Source: Ornatilinea apprima (lineage in GTDB: Bacteria > Chloroflexota > Anaerolineae > Anaerolineales > Anaerolineaceae). From it: a DNA stretch of 57,548 nucleotides. The position numbers and the translations under genes were made by a program. Positions 25,118 through 33,619 of this stretch are shown piece by piece. The notes beneath the pieces are model-generated. The model searched no databases, had not been told where the DNA came from, and saw only the letters and a list, made by a program, of their open reading frames with translations. The stretch's first letter is position 1. Each line of letters starts with the position of its first letter. Location: contig NZ_LGCL01000035.1 in assembly GCF_001306115.1 (NCBI RefSeq), positions 1 to 57,548 on the forward strand. Direction: 5' to 3'.

Positions 25118-25290
25118 CGGTAGGGGCGGCGCGTGCCGATGGATGATAAAGAAGATTCCGATCTTTGGTAGGGGCGGATGGCTATCCGCCCAAAAGACGG
25201 GCGCAGGCACCCAGAAGACGGGCGCGAGGCCTCGCACCCCTACGGAAGAAAAGGATGGTCTCGATCCACGGTAGGGGCGGACGCGCACCG
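25118..25290. repeat. REP-like palindromic repeats next to the RAYT gene
   Basis: Three segments beginning GTAGGGGCGG occur at about 25121, 25169 and 25269. The middle one continues into a near-perfect palindrome, GGGCGGATGGCTATCCGCCC (25173-25192). A reverse-orientation CACCCCTACGGAAG lies at about 25237-25250. Similar palindromes at 56270-56289 and 56529-56550 show that the family is dispersed. Confidence 0.75.
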
Positions 25291-25306
25291 ACAGAGAAGA
25301 GAGAAA

Positions 25307-26671
25307 TTACCCCATCTGTGTTTGGGTTTCAGAGAGGCCGATGGCGGCCAGCATTTCCTCGTTGGTGGTGAACTTGAATTCCTCCACACCTTTTTGGGCG
25401 GCGAGCTGATCTTCCACGTCTTCCAGACGGCGCAGATCGGCGTTGGTAATGACGGGATGCTGCAAGCTGACAGCGCGGGCGTTAAAGGCCTGCAACGCGC
25501 CGGGAATATCCGCGTGGGGGGGCAGGGTTTGCAGGTATTGGCTGACGGCGCGTGCGGCGTTGATGCTGTCGCGGCGAGCCAGCCCCACCAGCCCGGTAGA
25601 GGCCTGGCGCGCCCATCCGGCGACGAAGATGTCTTCCATCAAATTCCCATTTTCATCCAAAATTTCATACGAGATGTCGTGCACGGGGAAGCGCGGGTTG
25701 GGATTGCTGATGAACGAACTGCCGCGGGTGGGCAGGCCCAGGCCGCTTTCCACGCGGTTGCCAATGGCAAAGATGATCGTGTCGACGGGCAGCATTTCGC
25801 GCTCGCCAGTGCCTTTGGCCGACACATACTCGTCGGATTGGTTAAAGAGCGTGTTGCGCTCCAGTTCCAGGCCGCAAACGTGATTGGAGCCGTCGCCGAT
25901 GACACAGGTGGGCGAGAGCAGAAAGCGAATGCTGAAGCGCGAGTTGGAGACGGCTGGTTCGGCTTTTTCTACGGCAGAAAGCACCATGCCGCGAATTTCT
26001 TCGGGGTTTTGCCCCAAAGAGAGCATCAGCTCGCGGTGGCTGCGCAGTTCTTTCTCAAAGGCGTCTACATCCAGGCTGGCGGCCACGCCTTCCAGCTCGG
26101 CTTTGTCGAACTTTATCTCGCCCGGCCCGCGCCGCGCGATGGCGATCACTTCGTCCACTTTGACCACGCGGGTGAGGTAGCGGGTAATGTCGAGCATGAC
26201 ATTGCCCATCCCAATCACCGCCACGCGCCGGCCAATAGGGAAGGGCTGCTGGCTGTAGGGCGGCAGTCCGCTGTAGTGGTAGACCAGGTCTTTGGCGTGA
26301 TAGACGCCTTGCAACTCTTCGCCGGGAATGCCCAGGCTGCGGGCGTGCTGCGCCCCAACAGTAACCACAACAGCCTGAAAGCCCATCTGGCGCAGCTCTT
26401 TGAGCTTCAGGTCGCCCTGGCAGCTGATGTTCAAGTTGCCAAAGTAATGCACATTGGGACGGGAGAGGATCTCGCGAAATTGGGTTTTCAGCCCCTGGCG
26501 GATTTTGGTTTTGTCGGGGTAGATGCCATACTCTGCCAGCCCGCCGGGTTTGATATCGCGGTTGATGAGCACAACTTCGTTATTTTTGGAGAGTTCTTTG
26601 GCCACATAAAGGCCGGCAGGACCTGCGCCCACAACGGCGACCAGGTGAGAGGGGGTATTGGGTTGGTTCAA
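25307..26671 (-). CDS. FAD/NAD(P)-binding oxidoreductase, adrenodoxin/ferredoxin-NADP reductase-like
   Basis: A 454-residue two-dinucleotide-binding-domain flavoprotein like FprA and adrenodoxin reductase. It has an FAD site (VAVVGAGPAGLYVA), the PGGLAEYGIYPDK segment, an NAD(P) site (VAVIGMGNVMLDITRYL) with a following ARRGP, and FVAGWARQASTGLVGLARRD near the C-terminus. It probably moves electrons between NADPH and a ferredoxin. The start is taken as TTG 26671, five bases after GGAGG; the in-frame ATG at 26683 overlaps that site. It diverges from the M16 peptidase operon. Confidence 0.85.
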   Translation of the reverse strand: MNQPNTPSHLVAVVGAGPAGLYVAKELSKNNEVVLINRDIKPGGLAEYGIYPDKTKIRQGLKTQFREILSRPNVHYFGNLNISCQGDLKLKELRQMGFQAVVVTVGAQHARSLGIPGEELQGVYHAKDLVYHYSGLPPYSQQPFPIGRRVAVIGMGNVMLDITRYLTRVVKVDEVIAIARRGPGEIKFDKAELEGVAASLDVDAFEKELRSHRELMLSLGQNPEEIRGMVLSAVEKAEPAVSNSRFSIRFLLSPTCVIGDGSNHVCGLELERNTLFNQSDEYVSAKGTGEREMLPVDTIIFAIGNRVESGLGLPTRGSSFISNPNPRFPVHDISYEILDENGNLMEDIFVAGWARQASTGLVGLARRDSINAARAVSQYLQTLPPHADIPGALQAFNARAVSLQHPVITNADLRRLEDVEDQLAAQKGVEEFKFTTNEEMLAAIGLSETQTQMG

Positions 26672-26779
26672 GCTTTCCTCCATGAATGCGGCTGGTCTTC
26701 ATCTCTGTTAGATGGCGGTGGGAGCAAAAAGTTACCTTGATGAGCCGCGGGCGCGAAACGCGCTGTACAGGGTGATTCA

Positions 26780-26808
26780 TTAACAAATGACGCGGGTTAT
26801 GCTATATT
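26780..26808 (+). promoter_or_regulatory. Promoter of the M16 peptidase operon
   Basis: TTAACA (26780-26785), 17-base spacer, TATATT (26803-26808) with TG-C before it. It lies 80 bases upstream of the first M16 start codon. Confidence 0.65.
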
Positions 26809-26887
26809 CATACTATTCAAGAGCAACCCCGATTGTAGAGAAAATTTTACTGGAAAAGCGGCACAACTTCCAGTCCTAAAAAGAGGC

Positions 26888-28177
26888 ATGATGAAAAATG
26901 GCGTAACCAAAATTCAGTTGGCCAACGGCCTGACTGTGCATCTCAAAGAAATTCACAGCGCCCCGTTGATCAGTCATTGGGTGTGGTATAAGGTGGGCGC
27001 GCGCGACGAAGAAACCGGGCGCACCGGGCTGTCGCATTGGGTGGAGCACATGCAGTTCAAAGGCACGCACAAGTACCCGGCCGGTGAGCTGGATAAGGCC
27101 ATCTCGCGCGAGGGTGGGGAGTGGAACGCGATGACGTCGCTGGACTGGACGGCTTTCTACGAGAAACTGCCCACCGACCGGATTGACCTGGCGCTGGACC
27201 TGGAAGCGGACCGCATGGTGAACAGCCGCTTTGACCCCGAAGAAGTGGAGTCGGAGCGCACGGTGATTATCTCCGAGCGGGAAGGCCATGAAAACGAGCC
27301 GCTCTTTCGCCTGGACGAGGCGGTGCAGCGCTTGGCGTTTGACCGCCATCCTTACCGGATTGAGGTGATCGGTGAGATGGAAGATCTGCGGCGCATTACG
27401 CGAGACGATCTTTACAACCATTACCGCCGTTATTACACGCCAGATAACGCTGTGTTGGCTCTGGCGGGTGATTTTAGCACTGACGAGATGCTGAAGAAGG
27501 TGGAGCAGGTGTACGGCAGCCTGCCGGCCGGGGGAGCGGTGAAGCGCGCAGTGGAATGCGAGCCGCCCCTGCAAGAAGAGCGCCGTGTAACGGTAACCGG
27601 GCCGGAGCTAACCAGTTATTTGCGGATTTCGTACCGTTCGCCGCAGGCAACTCACTCCGACTTTTTCCCCTTTCTCATCGCCGACAGCTTGTTAGCCGGG
27701 CCGGCTGGGCTGAACCGCTTTGGCGGCGGGGGTATTACCAATAAAACCAGCCGGCTGTACCAGGCGCTGGTGGAGCGCGAACTGGCTGTGGTGGTGGGCG
27801 CGGGCTTGCAGGCCACGCTGGACCCATATCTGTACGATGTAACCGCGATTGTGCACCCCGCGCAGACACCGGAGACGGTGCTGGCGGTGTACGATGACGA
27901 GATCAAGCGGCTGCAAGACCAGCCGGTGAGCGCGGAAGAAATTGCGCGGGCGGTAAAACAGGCGCGCGCCATGTTTGTGTACGGCAGCGAGAACATCTCC
28001 AACCAGGCGTTCTGGATGGGGTACGCGGAAATGTTTGCCTCGTATGCCTGGTTTGAAAATTATCTGGACGAGTTGGAAAAGACCACCCCGGCTGATGTGC
28101 AGCGCATCGCGCAAACCTATCTGCTGCCTGAACGGCGGGTGGTGGGCGCATATCTGCCGGAAGGGAAAGAGGCGTAA
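26888..28177 (+). CDS. M16 family zinc peptidase, catalytic subunit
   Basis: A 429-residue M16B peptidase. The inverted zinc motif H-x-x-E-H is intact (HWVEH, residues 50-54), and the third ligand Glu is about 76 residues on (near 130, in TVIISE). The second half is the non-catalytic homologous domain. It is likely half of a heterodimer with the next gene product, which lacks the motif. It could degrade signal or leader peptides or other short peptides. The start is ATG 26888 or the adjacent ATG 26891, both after AAGAGG. First gene of a five-gene run (M16-M16-acpS-phosphoesterase-ParB-like). Confidence 0.92.
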   Translation: MMKNGVTKIQLANGLTVHLKEIHSAPLISHWVWYKVGARDEETGRTGLSHWVEHMQFKGTHKYPAGELDKAISREGGEWNAMTSLDWTAFYEKLPTDRIDLALDLEADRMVNSRFDPEEVESERTVIISEREGHENEPLFRLDEAVQRLAFDRHPYRIEVIGEMEDLRRITRDDLYNHYRRYYTPDNAVLALAGDFSTDEMLKKVEQVYGSLPAGGAVKRAVECEPPLQEERRVTVTGPELTSYLRISYRSPQATHSDFFPFLIADSLLAGPAGLNRFGGGGITNKTSRLYQALVERELAVVVGAGLQATLDPYLYDVTAIVHPAQTPETVLAVYDDEIKRLQDQPVSAEEIARAVKQARAMFVYGSENISNQAFWMGYAEMFASYAWFENYLDELEKTTPADVQRIAQTYLLPERRVVGAYLPEGKEA

Positions 28178-28179
28178 CA

Positions 28180-29472
28180 ATGGGCGTGAAATTGAACCTT
28201 GAGCATTGGAAAAGCATGCCCGGCCCGGACGATGTGCATCGTTTTGTGCTGGAGAACGGGATTGTAGTGCTTTGCCGCCAGAACCTGACCAGCCCCTCGG
28301 TGCAGATCAACGGCTACCTGACGTACGGCAGTATGTTTGACCCGCCCGAACAATTGGGGTTGGCGCAGTTCACCACCCTGGGGCTGATGAAGGGCACGCA
28401 AAAACGCAGCTTTTCCGAAATCTACGACGCACTGGAATCGGTGGGTGCCTCGCTGGGGCTGGCTTCCAGCGTGCATACCACCAGCTTCAGCGGGCGGGCG
28501 CTGGCCGAAGACCTGCCGCTGCTACTCTCCATTTTGCAAGAGTCGATTACCCAGCCCACCTTTCCGCCGGACCAGATTGAGCGCCTGCGCGCGCAGTATG
28601 TAACCGGGCTGGAAATTCGCGACCAGAGCACCGAGGATATGGCCTCGATGACATTTGACCAGATGCTCTTCCCCAACCATCCCTACGGGTTGCCGGTGGA
28701 TGGGTATGCCAACACGGTGAAGGCGATCAGTCGTGACGATTTGGTGGAATTTCACCGCCGGCACGCTGGCCCGCGCGGCATGGTGATTGCGATTGTGAGC
28801 AACCTGGCGCCTGAAGAGGCGCTGCACCAGGTGCAAGACGCGCTGGGCGGCTGGAATAACCCGGAGCAAATAGCCGAGCCGTCTTTCCCGGCGGTGAGCG
28901 CGCCCACCCAAACGCGGCGCGAGCATGTGGAGCTGGCGGGTAAAAGCCAGTCAGACCTGGTGATGGGCACGCTGGGCCCGCGGCGCAACGACGATGATTA
29001 TGTGGCCGCCTCGCTGGGCAACAACGTGCTGGGGCAGTTTGGCATGTTTGGGCGCATCGGAGAGGTGGTGCGCGAGCAGTCGGGGCTGGCGTATTACGCC
29101 AGCACGCACATCAACGCCTCCAGTGAGGCCGGTTCGTGGGAAGTTTCGGCAGGGGTGAACCCGGCCAACCTGGATCGCGCGATTGAGTTGATTATTGGCG
29201 AGCTGCGGCGCTTTACGCGCGAGCCGGTATCGCTGGAAGAGTTGGAAGATACGCAGTCGTATTACCTGGGGCGCCTGCCCATGCAGCTGGAGTCGAACGC
29301 CGGGGTGGCTGGCGCGCTGATCAATATCGAGCGCTACCAATTAGGGCTGGATTATTACCGCCGTTACCCGCAAATGGTGCTGGAGGTAACCCCCGAAAAG
29401 GTGCTGGAGGCGGCGCGGCGCTATATTGAGCCGGACAAGCTGTACATTGCCACGGCGGGGAGCCGGGCATGA
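28180..29472 (+). CDS. M16 family protein, non-catalytic subunit
   Basis: A 430-residue M16 homologue that begins two bases after the preceding gene stops. Where the catalytic paralogue has HWVEH, this protein has QFTTL, so it cannot bind zinc in that way. Other family features are kept (GLMKGTQKRSFSEIYDALE, and IGEVVREQSGLAYYAS as substrate-binding segment). It should pair with the catalytic subunit, as in mitochondrial processing peptidase and bacterial two-gene M16 systems. It overlaps acpS by four bases. Confidence 0.9.
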   Translation: MGVKLNLEHWKSMPGPDDVHRFVLENGIVVLCRQNLTSPSVQINGYLTYGSMFDPPEQLGLAQFTTLGLMKGTQKRSFSEIYDALESVGASLGLASSVHTTSFSGRALAEDLPLLLSILQESITQPTFPPDQIERLRAQYVTGLEIRDQSTEDMASMTFDQMLFPNHPYGLPVDGYANTVKAISRDDLVEFHRRHAGPRGMVIAIVSNLAPEEALHQVQDALGGWNNPEQIAEPSFPAVSAPTQTRREHVELAGKSQSDLVMGTLGPRRNDDDYVAASLGNNVLGQFGMFGRIGEVVREQSGLAYYASTHINASSEAGSWEVSAGVNPANLDRAIELIIGELRRFTREPVSLEELEDTQSYYLGRLPMQLESNAGVAGALINIERYQLGLDYYRRYPQMVLEVTPEKVLEAARRYIEPDKLYIATAGSRA

Positions 29473-29858
29473 AGCAGCCGGTACTGCGCACCGGCGTGGA
29501 TCTGGTGGAGATTCACCGCCTGGAGCAGGTCAACCCGGCCATCCGCACGCGATTCTTGCGGCGGGTATACACACCCGGCGAGTTGGCCGATGTGGGCGAA
29601 AGCGCGTATGCCAGCCTTGCGGGGCGCTTTGCCGCCAAAGAGGCGGCCTCGAAGGCGCTGGGAACGGGAATTGGGCCGGTGCGCTGGCAGGATTTTGAAA
29701 TTCGGCGCGGGCTGGCGGGTGAACCCGTGTTAGAATTACATGGGAAGGCTCGCCAGATCGCCGATTTATTGGGTCTCTCGCTCTGGTCGGTTAGCATCAG
29801 CCACTCGAAAGACAACGCAGTAGCCGTGGTGGTGGCGATGGGCGAAAGCACAAATTGA
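29469..29858 (+). CDS. acpS: Holo-[acyl-carrier-protein] synthase
   Basis: AcpS transfers 4'-phosphopantetheine from CoA to apo-ACP. The 129-residue protein has the Mg-binding motifs RTGVDLVEIHRLE (Asp near residue 10) and GRFAAKEAASKALGTG (Glu), and ends with the SISHSKDNAVAVVVA segment typical of the family. Length is normal. Its start overlaps the end of the second M16 gene (ATGA), so it is translated from the same message. Confidence 0.95.
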   Translation: MKQPVLRTGVDLVEIHRLEQVNPAIRTRFLRRVYTPGELADVGESAYASLAGRFAAKEAASKALGTGIGPVRWQDFEIRRGLAGEPVLELHGKARQIADLLGLSLWSVSISHSKDNAVAVVVAMGESTN

Positions 29859-29883
29859 ACGGAAGAGCTGGCACGGCAATGGA

Positions 29884-30552
29884 ATGAAAATACTGTCGGT
29901 CAGTGATGTTGAGCTGGGTCTCATATACAGCCAGCAGATCACCCAACGTTTTGCCGATGTTGATGTGGTGATCAGCTGTGGTGATTTGCCGTATTATTAC
30001 CTGGAATACATTGTGAGCACGCTCAACGTGCCGCTGTACTATGTGCGCGGCAACCATGCCAGCAAAGTGGAAATTTGCGTGGGCGGCGAGCGGCAGAGTC
30101 CGTGGGGCGGGTATGATCTGCACCGCAGGGTGCGGCGTGACCGCTCTGGTTTATTACTGGCGGGCATTGAGGGCAGCCTGCGCTATAACAACGGCCCTTA
30201 CCAGTACTCGCAGGGGGAAATGTGGCGCTATGTGCTGGGCTTGACACCATCGCTATTCCTGAATAAACTACGCTTTGGACGCTACCTGGATATTTTTGTA
30301 ACCCACGCGCCTTCGTGGAAGATTTTAGACCGTGATGATTTGGCGCACCAGGGGATTAAGGCGTTCCGCTGGTTGATTGAGACATTTCAGCCAGCGCTGC
30401 ATTTGCACGGGCATGTGCATATCTACCGGCGCAACACGGTTACCGAAGCGGCTGTTCAGAAGTGCCAGGTGATCAATACATATGGGTTTCGTGAAATTTC
30501 GATTGATCTGGATGATCTCAGCGCCGGTTCTCCATCGGCAATCCGCATATAG
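29884..30552 (+). CDS. Calcineurin-like metallophosphoesterase
   Basis: A 222-residue protein with most of the dinuclear-metal motifs: ISCGDLPYYYL (GD), VRGNHAS (GNH), VTHAPSW (H) and HLHGHVH (GHxH). The first motif is SDVE, so the usual Asp-x-His is Asp-x-Glu here. It would hydrolyse a phosphodiester or phosphomonoester; the substrate is unknown. It follows acpS by 25 bases in the same orientation and is followed by a ParB-like gene. Confidence 0.82.
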   Translation: MKILSVSDVELGLIYSQQITQRFADVDVVISCGDLPYYYLEYIVSTLNVPLYYVRGNHASKVEICVGGERQSPWGGYDLHRRVRRDRSGLLLAGIEGSLRYNNGPYQYSQGEMWRYVLGLTPSLFLNKLRFGRYLDIFVTHAPSWKILDRDDLAHQGIKAFRWLIETFQPALHLHGHVHIYRRNTVTEAAVQKCQVINTYGFREISIDLDDLSAGSPSAIRI

Positions 30553-30585
30553 AAAGTTTCAATGATATAGCAGGAGCAGCAGGTT

Positions 30586-31533
30586 ATGAGCAACGAATCT
30601 ACCCGGTCCGCGGTGGAACAGATGGCGCGGGCTGATTTTGAGAGCGCGTACCGCAAAGGGTTTTGGCGGTCGATGCTGAGCTGGCTGGCCCAGGAAAAGA
30701 ACGAATTGCTGCCGTTTGACGAGGTTCGCAAGAGCCTGCCGTGGCGCGGCGAGCATTGGGTGGGCCTGCGGCAAATTGAACTGGATAAGGTGGTGGGCAG
30801 CGTTGGCCGCTACCGCGATTTTGACCGCGCTTTTCTGCCGCGCCAAAAGCGCACCGAGCGGCGCTGGGTGAGCATTGACAGCGCACATCTGCAGGAGATT
30901 GTTCTGCCACCGATTGAGGTGTATAAGGTTGGCTCGGTTTATTTTGTGAAAGACGGCAATCACCGCGTTTCGGTGGCGCGCGAGCGCGGGCAGGCCTTTA
31001 TTGACGCCAATGTGATCGAGATCGACATTCCGGTGGAGATCACACCGGAGATGGGTATCAACGAGGTGATTGCGCGCTGCGAGCAGGTGGAATTTATGCA
31101 GGCGACCCGGCTGGCCGAGCTGCGCGAGGGGGCGCAGATTGTGCTGAGCGTGCCGGGCGGCTACCAGAAAGTGCTGGAGCATATCGGCGCGCATCGCTAC
31201 TTTATGGGCATCAACCAGCAGCGCGAGGTAGCCTGGGAAGAAGCAGTTGGTGATTGGTACGACCAGCTTTACCTGCCCATGGTGCGGGTAACGGAAGAAA
31301 ACGGGATTTTGAAGGAGTTCCCGGGGCGCACCCATGGCGATTTATACCTGTGGGTGATGGAGCACTGGTGGTATCTGCGCGAGGAATATCAGGCCGAGGT
31401 GAGCCTGGAGGCAGCCGCGGCGCACTTTGCCGAGGAGTATTCGGAACGCCCACTGCCGATGTTGATGCGCTTCCTGCGCGGGCGCATGCCGCCGCGCGAG
31501 GAAGGCGGGCAGACCGAAGAAAACGTGGAATAA
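30586..31533 (+). CDS. ParB/sulfiredoxin-fold-like protein (GNHR motif), function unknown
   Basis: A 315-residue protein. About residues 95-150 read PPIEVYKVGSVYFVKDGNHR followed by VSVARERGQ, which resembles the ParB/Srx nucleotide-binding motif (D-G-x-H-R) and the DUF4032-like proteins. The remainder, rich in Trp, Tyr and Glu, contains no recognised DNA-binding element, so calling it a transcription factor would be unsupported. Start ATG 30586 follows AGGAGCAGCAGG. It ends the M16-acpS run and is closed by the terminator at 31541. Confidence 0.6.
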   Translation: MSNESTRSAVEQMARADFESAYRKGFWRSMLSWLAQEKNELLPFDEVRKSLPWRGEHWVGLRQIELDKVVGSVGRYRDFDRAFLPRQKRTERRWVSIDSAHLQEIVLPPIEVYKVGSVYFVKDGNHRVSVARERGQAFIDANVIEIDIPVEITPEMGINEVIARCEQVEFMQATRLAELREGAQIVLSVPGGYQKVLEHIGAHRYFMGINQQREVAWEEAVGDWYDQLYLPMVRVTEENGILKEFPGRTHGDLYLWVMEHWWYLREEYQAEVSLEAAAAHFAEEYSERPLPMLMRFLRGRMPPREEGGQTEENVE

Positions 31534-31576
31534 AAAAAGCCTCCCCATGAGATGGAAACATGGGGAGACGTTTTTT
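31534..31576. terminator. Bidirectional terminator between convergent genes
   Basis: CTCCCCATG (31541-31549) pairs with CATGGGGAG (31559-31567). A T6 run follows on the plus strand (31571-31576), and an A7 run (31532-31538) gives a U-run for the minus strand. It serves the ParB-like gene and the minus-strand small gene. Confidence 0.85.
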
Positions 31577-31589
31577 GGGAGAGGTAGGT

Positions 31590-31859
31590 CTACTGACCAT
31601 CTTCGCGGGGGGGATTGAGCACGGCGTCGCGCACGCCGATCCAGAAGTGATGCGGCAGCACCAGGCGGTTGGGCTTTAACTCAACCCCCAGAGAGGGCAG
31701 GAGCTGGCGGGTTTTCTCGTCTGTCAGCATGCTGGGGTGAATGAAGCACAGATTGGGCTTTTTGCCGTATTTTTCCACATAATAAGAGACGGCCCGCGAG
31801 AGTTTGGATGGCAGGTCGGTTTGCGGGTTGCTGTCGTACCAAAGCATTCCCATGTTCAT
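31590..31859 (-). CDS. Small conserved-looking protein of unknown function
   Basis: An 89-residue soluble protein beginning MNMGMLWYDSNPQTDLPSK and containing YYVEKYGKKPNLCFIHPSML and KPNRLVLPHHFWIGV. I recall similar short proteins in Chloroflexota but cannot name a family. Start is ATG 31859, five bases after GGAGG; a longer frame to 31910 overlaps that site. It is driven by a perfect consensus promoter (31973-31945) that sits inside an inverted repeat, which suggests tight regulation, and it is closed by the bidirectional terminator. Confidence 0.7.
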   Translation of the reverse strand: MNMGMLWYDSNPQTDLPSKLSRAVSYYVEKYGKKPNLCFIHPSMLTDEKTRQLLPSLGVELKPNRLVLPHHFWIGVRDAVLNPPREDGQ

Positions 31860-31920
31860 GGTTTCCTCCATTTCTTCTGTGAAAAGGGCGTGTTGTTGGC
31901 CGCGTCTCAACGCCCTGAAT

Positions 31921-31973
31921 TAGAAACATTGTTCTATATAAAGGATTATAGATCAATGTAGAACAAATGTCAA
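31921..31973 (-). promoter_or_regulatory. Consensus promoter with symmetric operator-like repeat
   Basis: On the minus strand TTGACA (31973-31968), a 17-base spacer and TATAAT (31950-31945) match the sigma-70 consensus exactly. Inverted repeats TTGTTCTA (31929-31936) and TAGAACAA (31959-31966) are centred on the -10 box. The segment 31921-31936 (TAGAAACATTGTTCTA) also resembles a LexA-type GAAC-N4-GTTC box with one mismatch. A repressor site is likely; its identity is not known. Confidence 0.7.
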
Positions 31974-32044
31974 GTATTTAGACGTGAAAGCGGCGGAATC
32001 GACCACAGCAGGAAGAAATGCAAGGTTCGTTCCAGGGCGCGGGG

Positions 32045-32073
32045 TTAACATTCGGCGGGGATAATGGTATGAT
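32045..32073 (+). promoter_or_regulatory. Promoter of the DUF218 gene
   Basis: TTAACA (32045-32050), 17-base spacer, TATGAT (32068-32073) preceded by TGG. It lies 18 bases before the ATG at 32092, with GGAGGG in between. Confidence 0.6.
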
Positions 32074-32091
32074 CAAAATTCTGGAGGGACC

Positions 32092-32886
32092 ATGTTTGTA
32101 TTTTTATCGAAGCTTTTACCGCCGCTGGTGTACCCGCTGGGGCTGGCCTGTCTGCTGCTGGGGGCGGCTTTGATGTTTGGAAAAAAGAAAGACGGCTGGC
32201 GCTGGTGGGTAACCGCGGCGCTGGTGGTGCTGGTGATCGGCGGGAACCGCTGGGTATCCAACGCGCTGGTGCGCTCGCTGGAGTGGCAGTATTTACCGCA
32301 GGGAGAGATCCCAAGCGCCGAAGCGATTGTGCTGCTGGGTGGGGGCACCTCGGCTGCCGAGCCGCCGCGCCCGATGGTGGAATTAAACGGGGCCGGCGAC
32401 CGGGTGCTGTACGCCGGCAAGCTGTATAAAGAAGGCCGCGCGCCGCTAATTCTGCTGAGCGGGGGGAATATCACCTGGTTGACCGGCGAAGAAGGCTCTC
32501 CGGCGGAGGATATGGCCGCGCTGCTGGCGCTGATGGATATTCCGCAGGAAGATTTGCTGCTACAAACGCGCTCGCAGAACACCTATGAAGACGCGCTGTA
32601 TAGCAGTGAATTATTGAAGGAGCGCGGGATTACGCGCGTGATTCTGGTAACGTCGGCGATGCACATGCCGCGCTCGGTGGCCTTGTTTGAAAAGCAGGGC
32701 ATTGAGGTGATCCCCGCGCCGGTGGATTTTCGGGTGACGGAGGCGGGCTGGGCGCAGATGTTCAGCAAAAGCGTGGGCGGTTTTTTGGTGGATTTGCTGC
32801 CCAACGCGTCAAATTTGGGGGCGGTCTCGAGCGCGTTGAAGGAGTACATCGGCATGCTGGTATACGCGCTGCGCGGGTGGATTTAG
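32092..32886 (+). CDS. ElyC/SanA/YdcF-family (DUF218) membrane protein
   Basis: A 264-residue protein with two N-terminal TM segments (about 5-30 and 38-55) followed by a DUF218 domain. The family motifs are AIVLLGGG, a charged KEGRAPLILLSGG, the acidic EDMAALLALMDIP, QTRSQNTYEDA and ILVTSAMHMPRSVALFEKQG. Members such as ElyC influence undecaprenyl-phosphate-dependent envelope synthesis, which fits the uppS/cdsA genes nearby. The start ATG 32092 follows GGAGGG. Confidence 0.85.
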   Translation: MFVFLSKLLPPLVYPLGLACLLLGAALMFGKKKDGWRWWVTAALVVLVIGGNRWVSNALVRSLEWQYLPQGEIPSAEAIVLLGGGTSAAEPPRPMVELNGAGDRVLYAGKLYKEGRAPLILLSGGNITWLTGEEGSPAEDMAALLALMDIPQEDLLLQTRSQNTYEDALYSSELLKERGITRVILVTSAMHMPRSVALFEKQGIEVIPAPVDFRVTEAGWAQMFSKSVGGFLVDLLPNASNLGAVSSALKEYIGMLVYALRGWI

Positions 32887-33045
32887 CGGCGGCGAAAACC
32901 GAAAAGACGCGTATATAGCGTATTTTCCAAAATTGAGGTATGCTTAATACGCATTTAAGCCGAGCCCGTGCGCTCGGATTGCGCGGACATTGTTAATCAG
33001 GTCCGGCGAACGCCTACCACTCAGGTTTTTTGCAAGGAGGATGTC

Positions 33046-33603
33046 GTGATAAAAGAAACCCTCAAAGACGCCGAAACCCGCATGCAAGGCGCGATTGATG
33101 CCCTGGAAGAAGACCTGGCAACGATCCGCACTGGCCGCGCCACCCCGGCGCTGATTGAAAAAATGCCCGTGGACTACTACGGAGCGCCCACACCCCTGCA
33201 GCAGCTGGCGACGATCAGCGTGCCCGAGGCGCGCGCGTTGATGATCCGCCCGTTTGATCCGACGACGATCAAGCACATTGAGCGCGCGATTCTGGCCTCC
33301 GATCTGGGGCTGACGCCCAACAACGATGGCAAAGTGATCCGCCTGAACCTGCCGCCGCTGACGGAGGAACGCCGCCGCGACCTGGCCAAGGTGGTGCATA
33401 ACCGCACCGAAGAGGCGCGGGTGGCCGCCCGCAATGTGCGCCGCGATATTGTGAAAGACCTGCGCGATTTTGAAAAAGAAAAAATGATCTCGGAAGATGA
33501 TATGAAGCGCGCGGAGGAAGAGCTGCAAAAGCTGACGGATAAGATGATCGCGCTGATTGATCAGGCCGGTGAACGAAAACAAAAGGAAGTGATGGAGGTC
33601 TAG
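33046..33603 (+). CDS. frr: Ribosome recycling factor
   Basis: RRF splits post-termination ribosomes with EF-G. The 185-residue product has the expected length and the signature blocks [60 protein letters not shown] and the C-terminal helical hairpin. The start is GTG 33046, five bases after AAGGAGG; the frame extends upstream to 32968 without support. uppS follows after 16 bases. The usual upstream genes tsf and pyrH are absent here. Confidence 0.96.
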   Translation: MIKETLKDAETRMQGAIDALEEDLATIRTGRATPALIEKMPVDYYGAPTPLQQLATISVPEARALMIRPFDPTTIKHIERAILASDLGLTPNNDGKVIRLNLPPLTEERRRDLAKVVHNRTEEARVAARNVRRDIVKDLRDFEKEKMISEDDMKRAEEELQKLTDKMIALIDQAGERKQKEVMEV

Positions 33604-33619
33604 CGCCTCTGTGTGAAGA

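Noticed and set aside
25178..26740. 520-residue open frame on the plus strand
   Set aside because: It is a shadow of the minus-strand flavoprotein gene, which has clear FAD/NAD motifs and a good start site.
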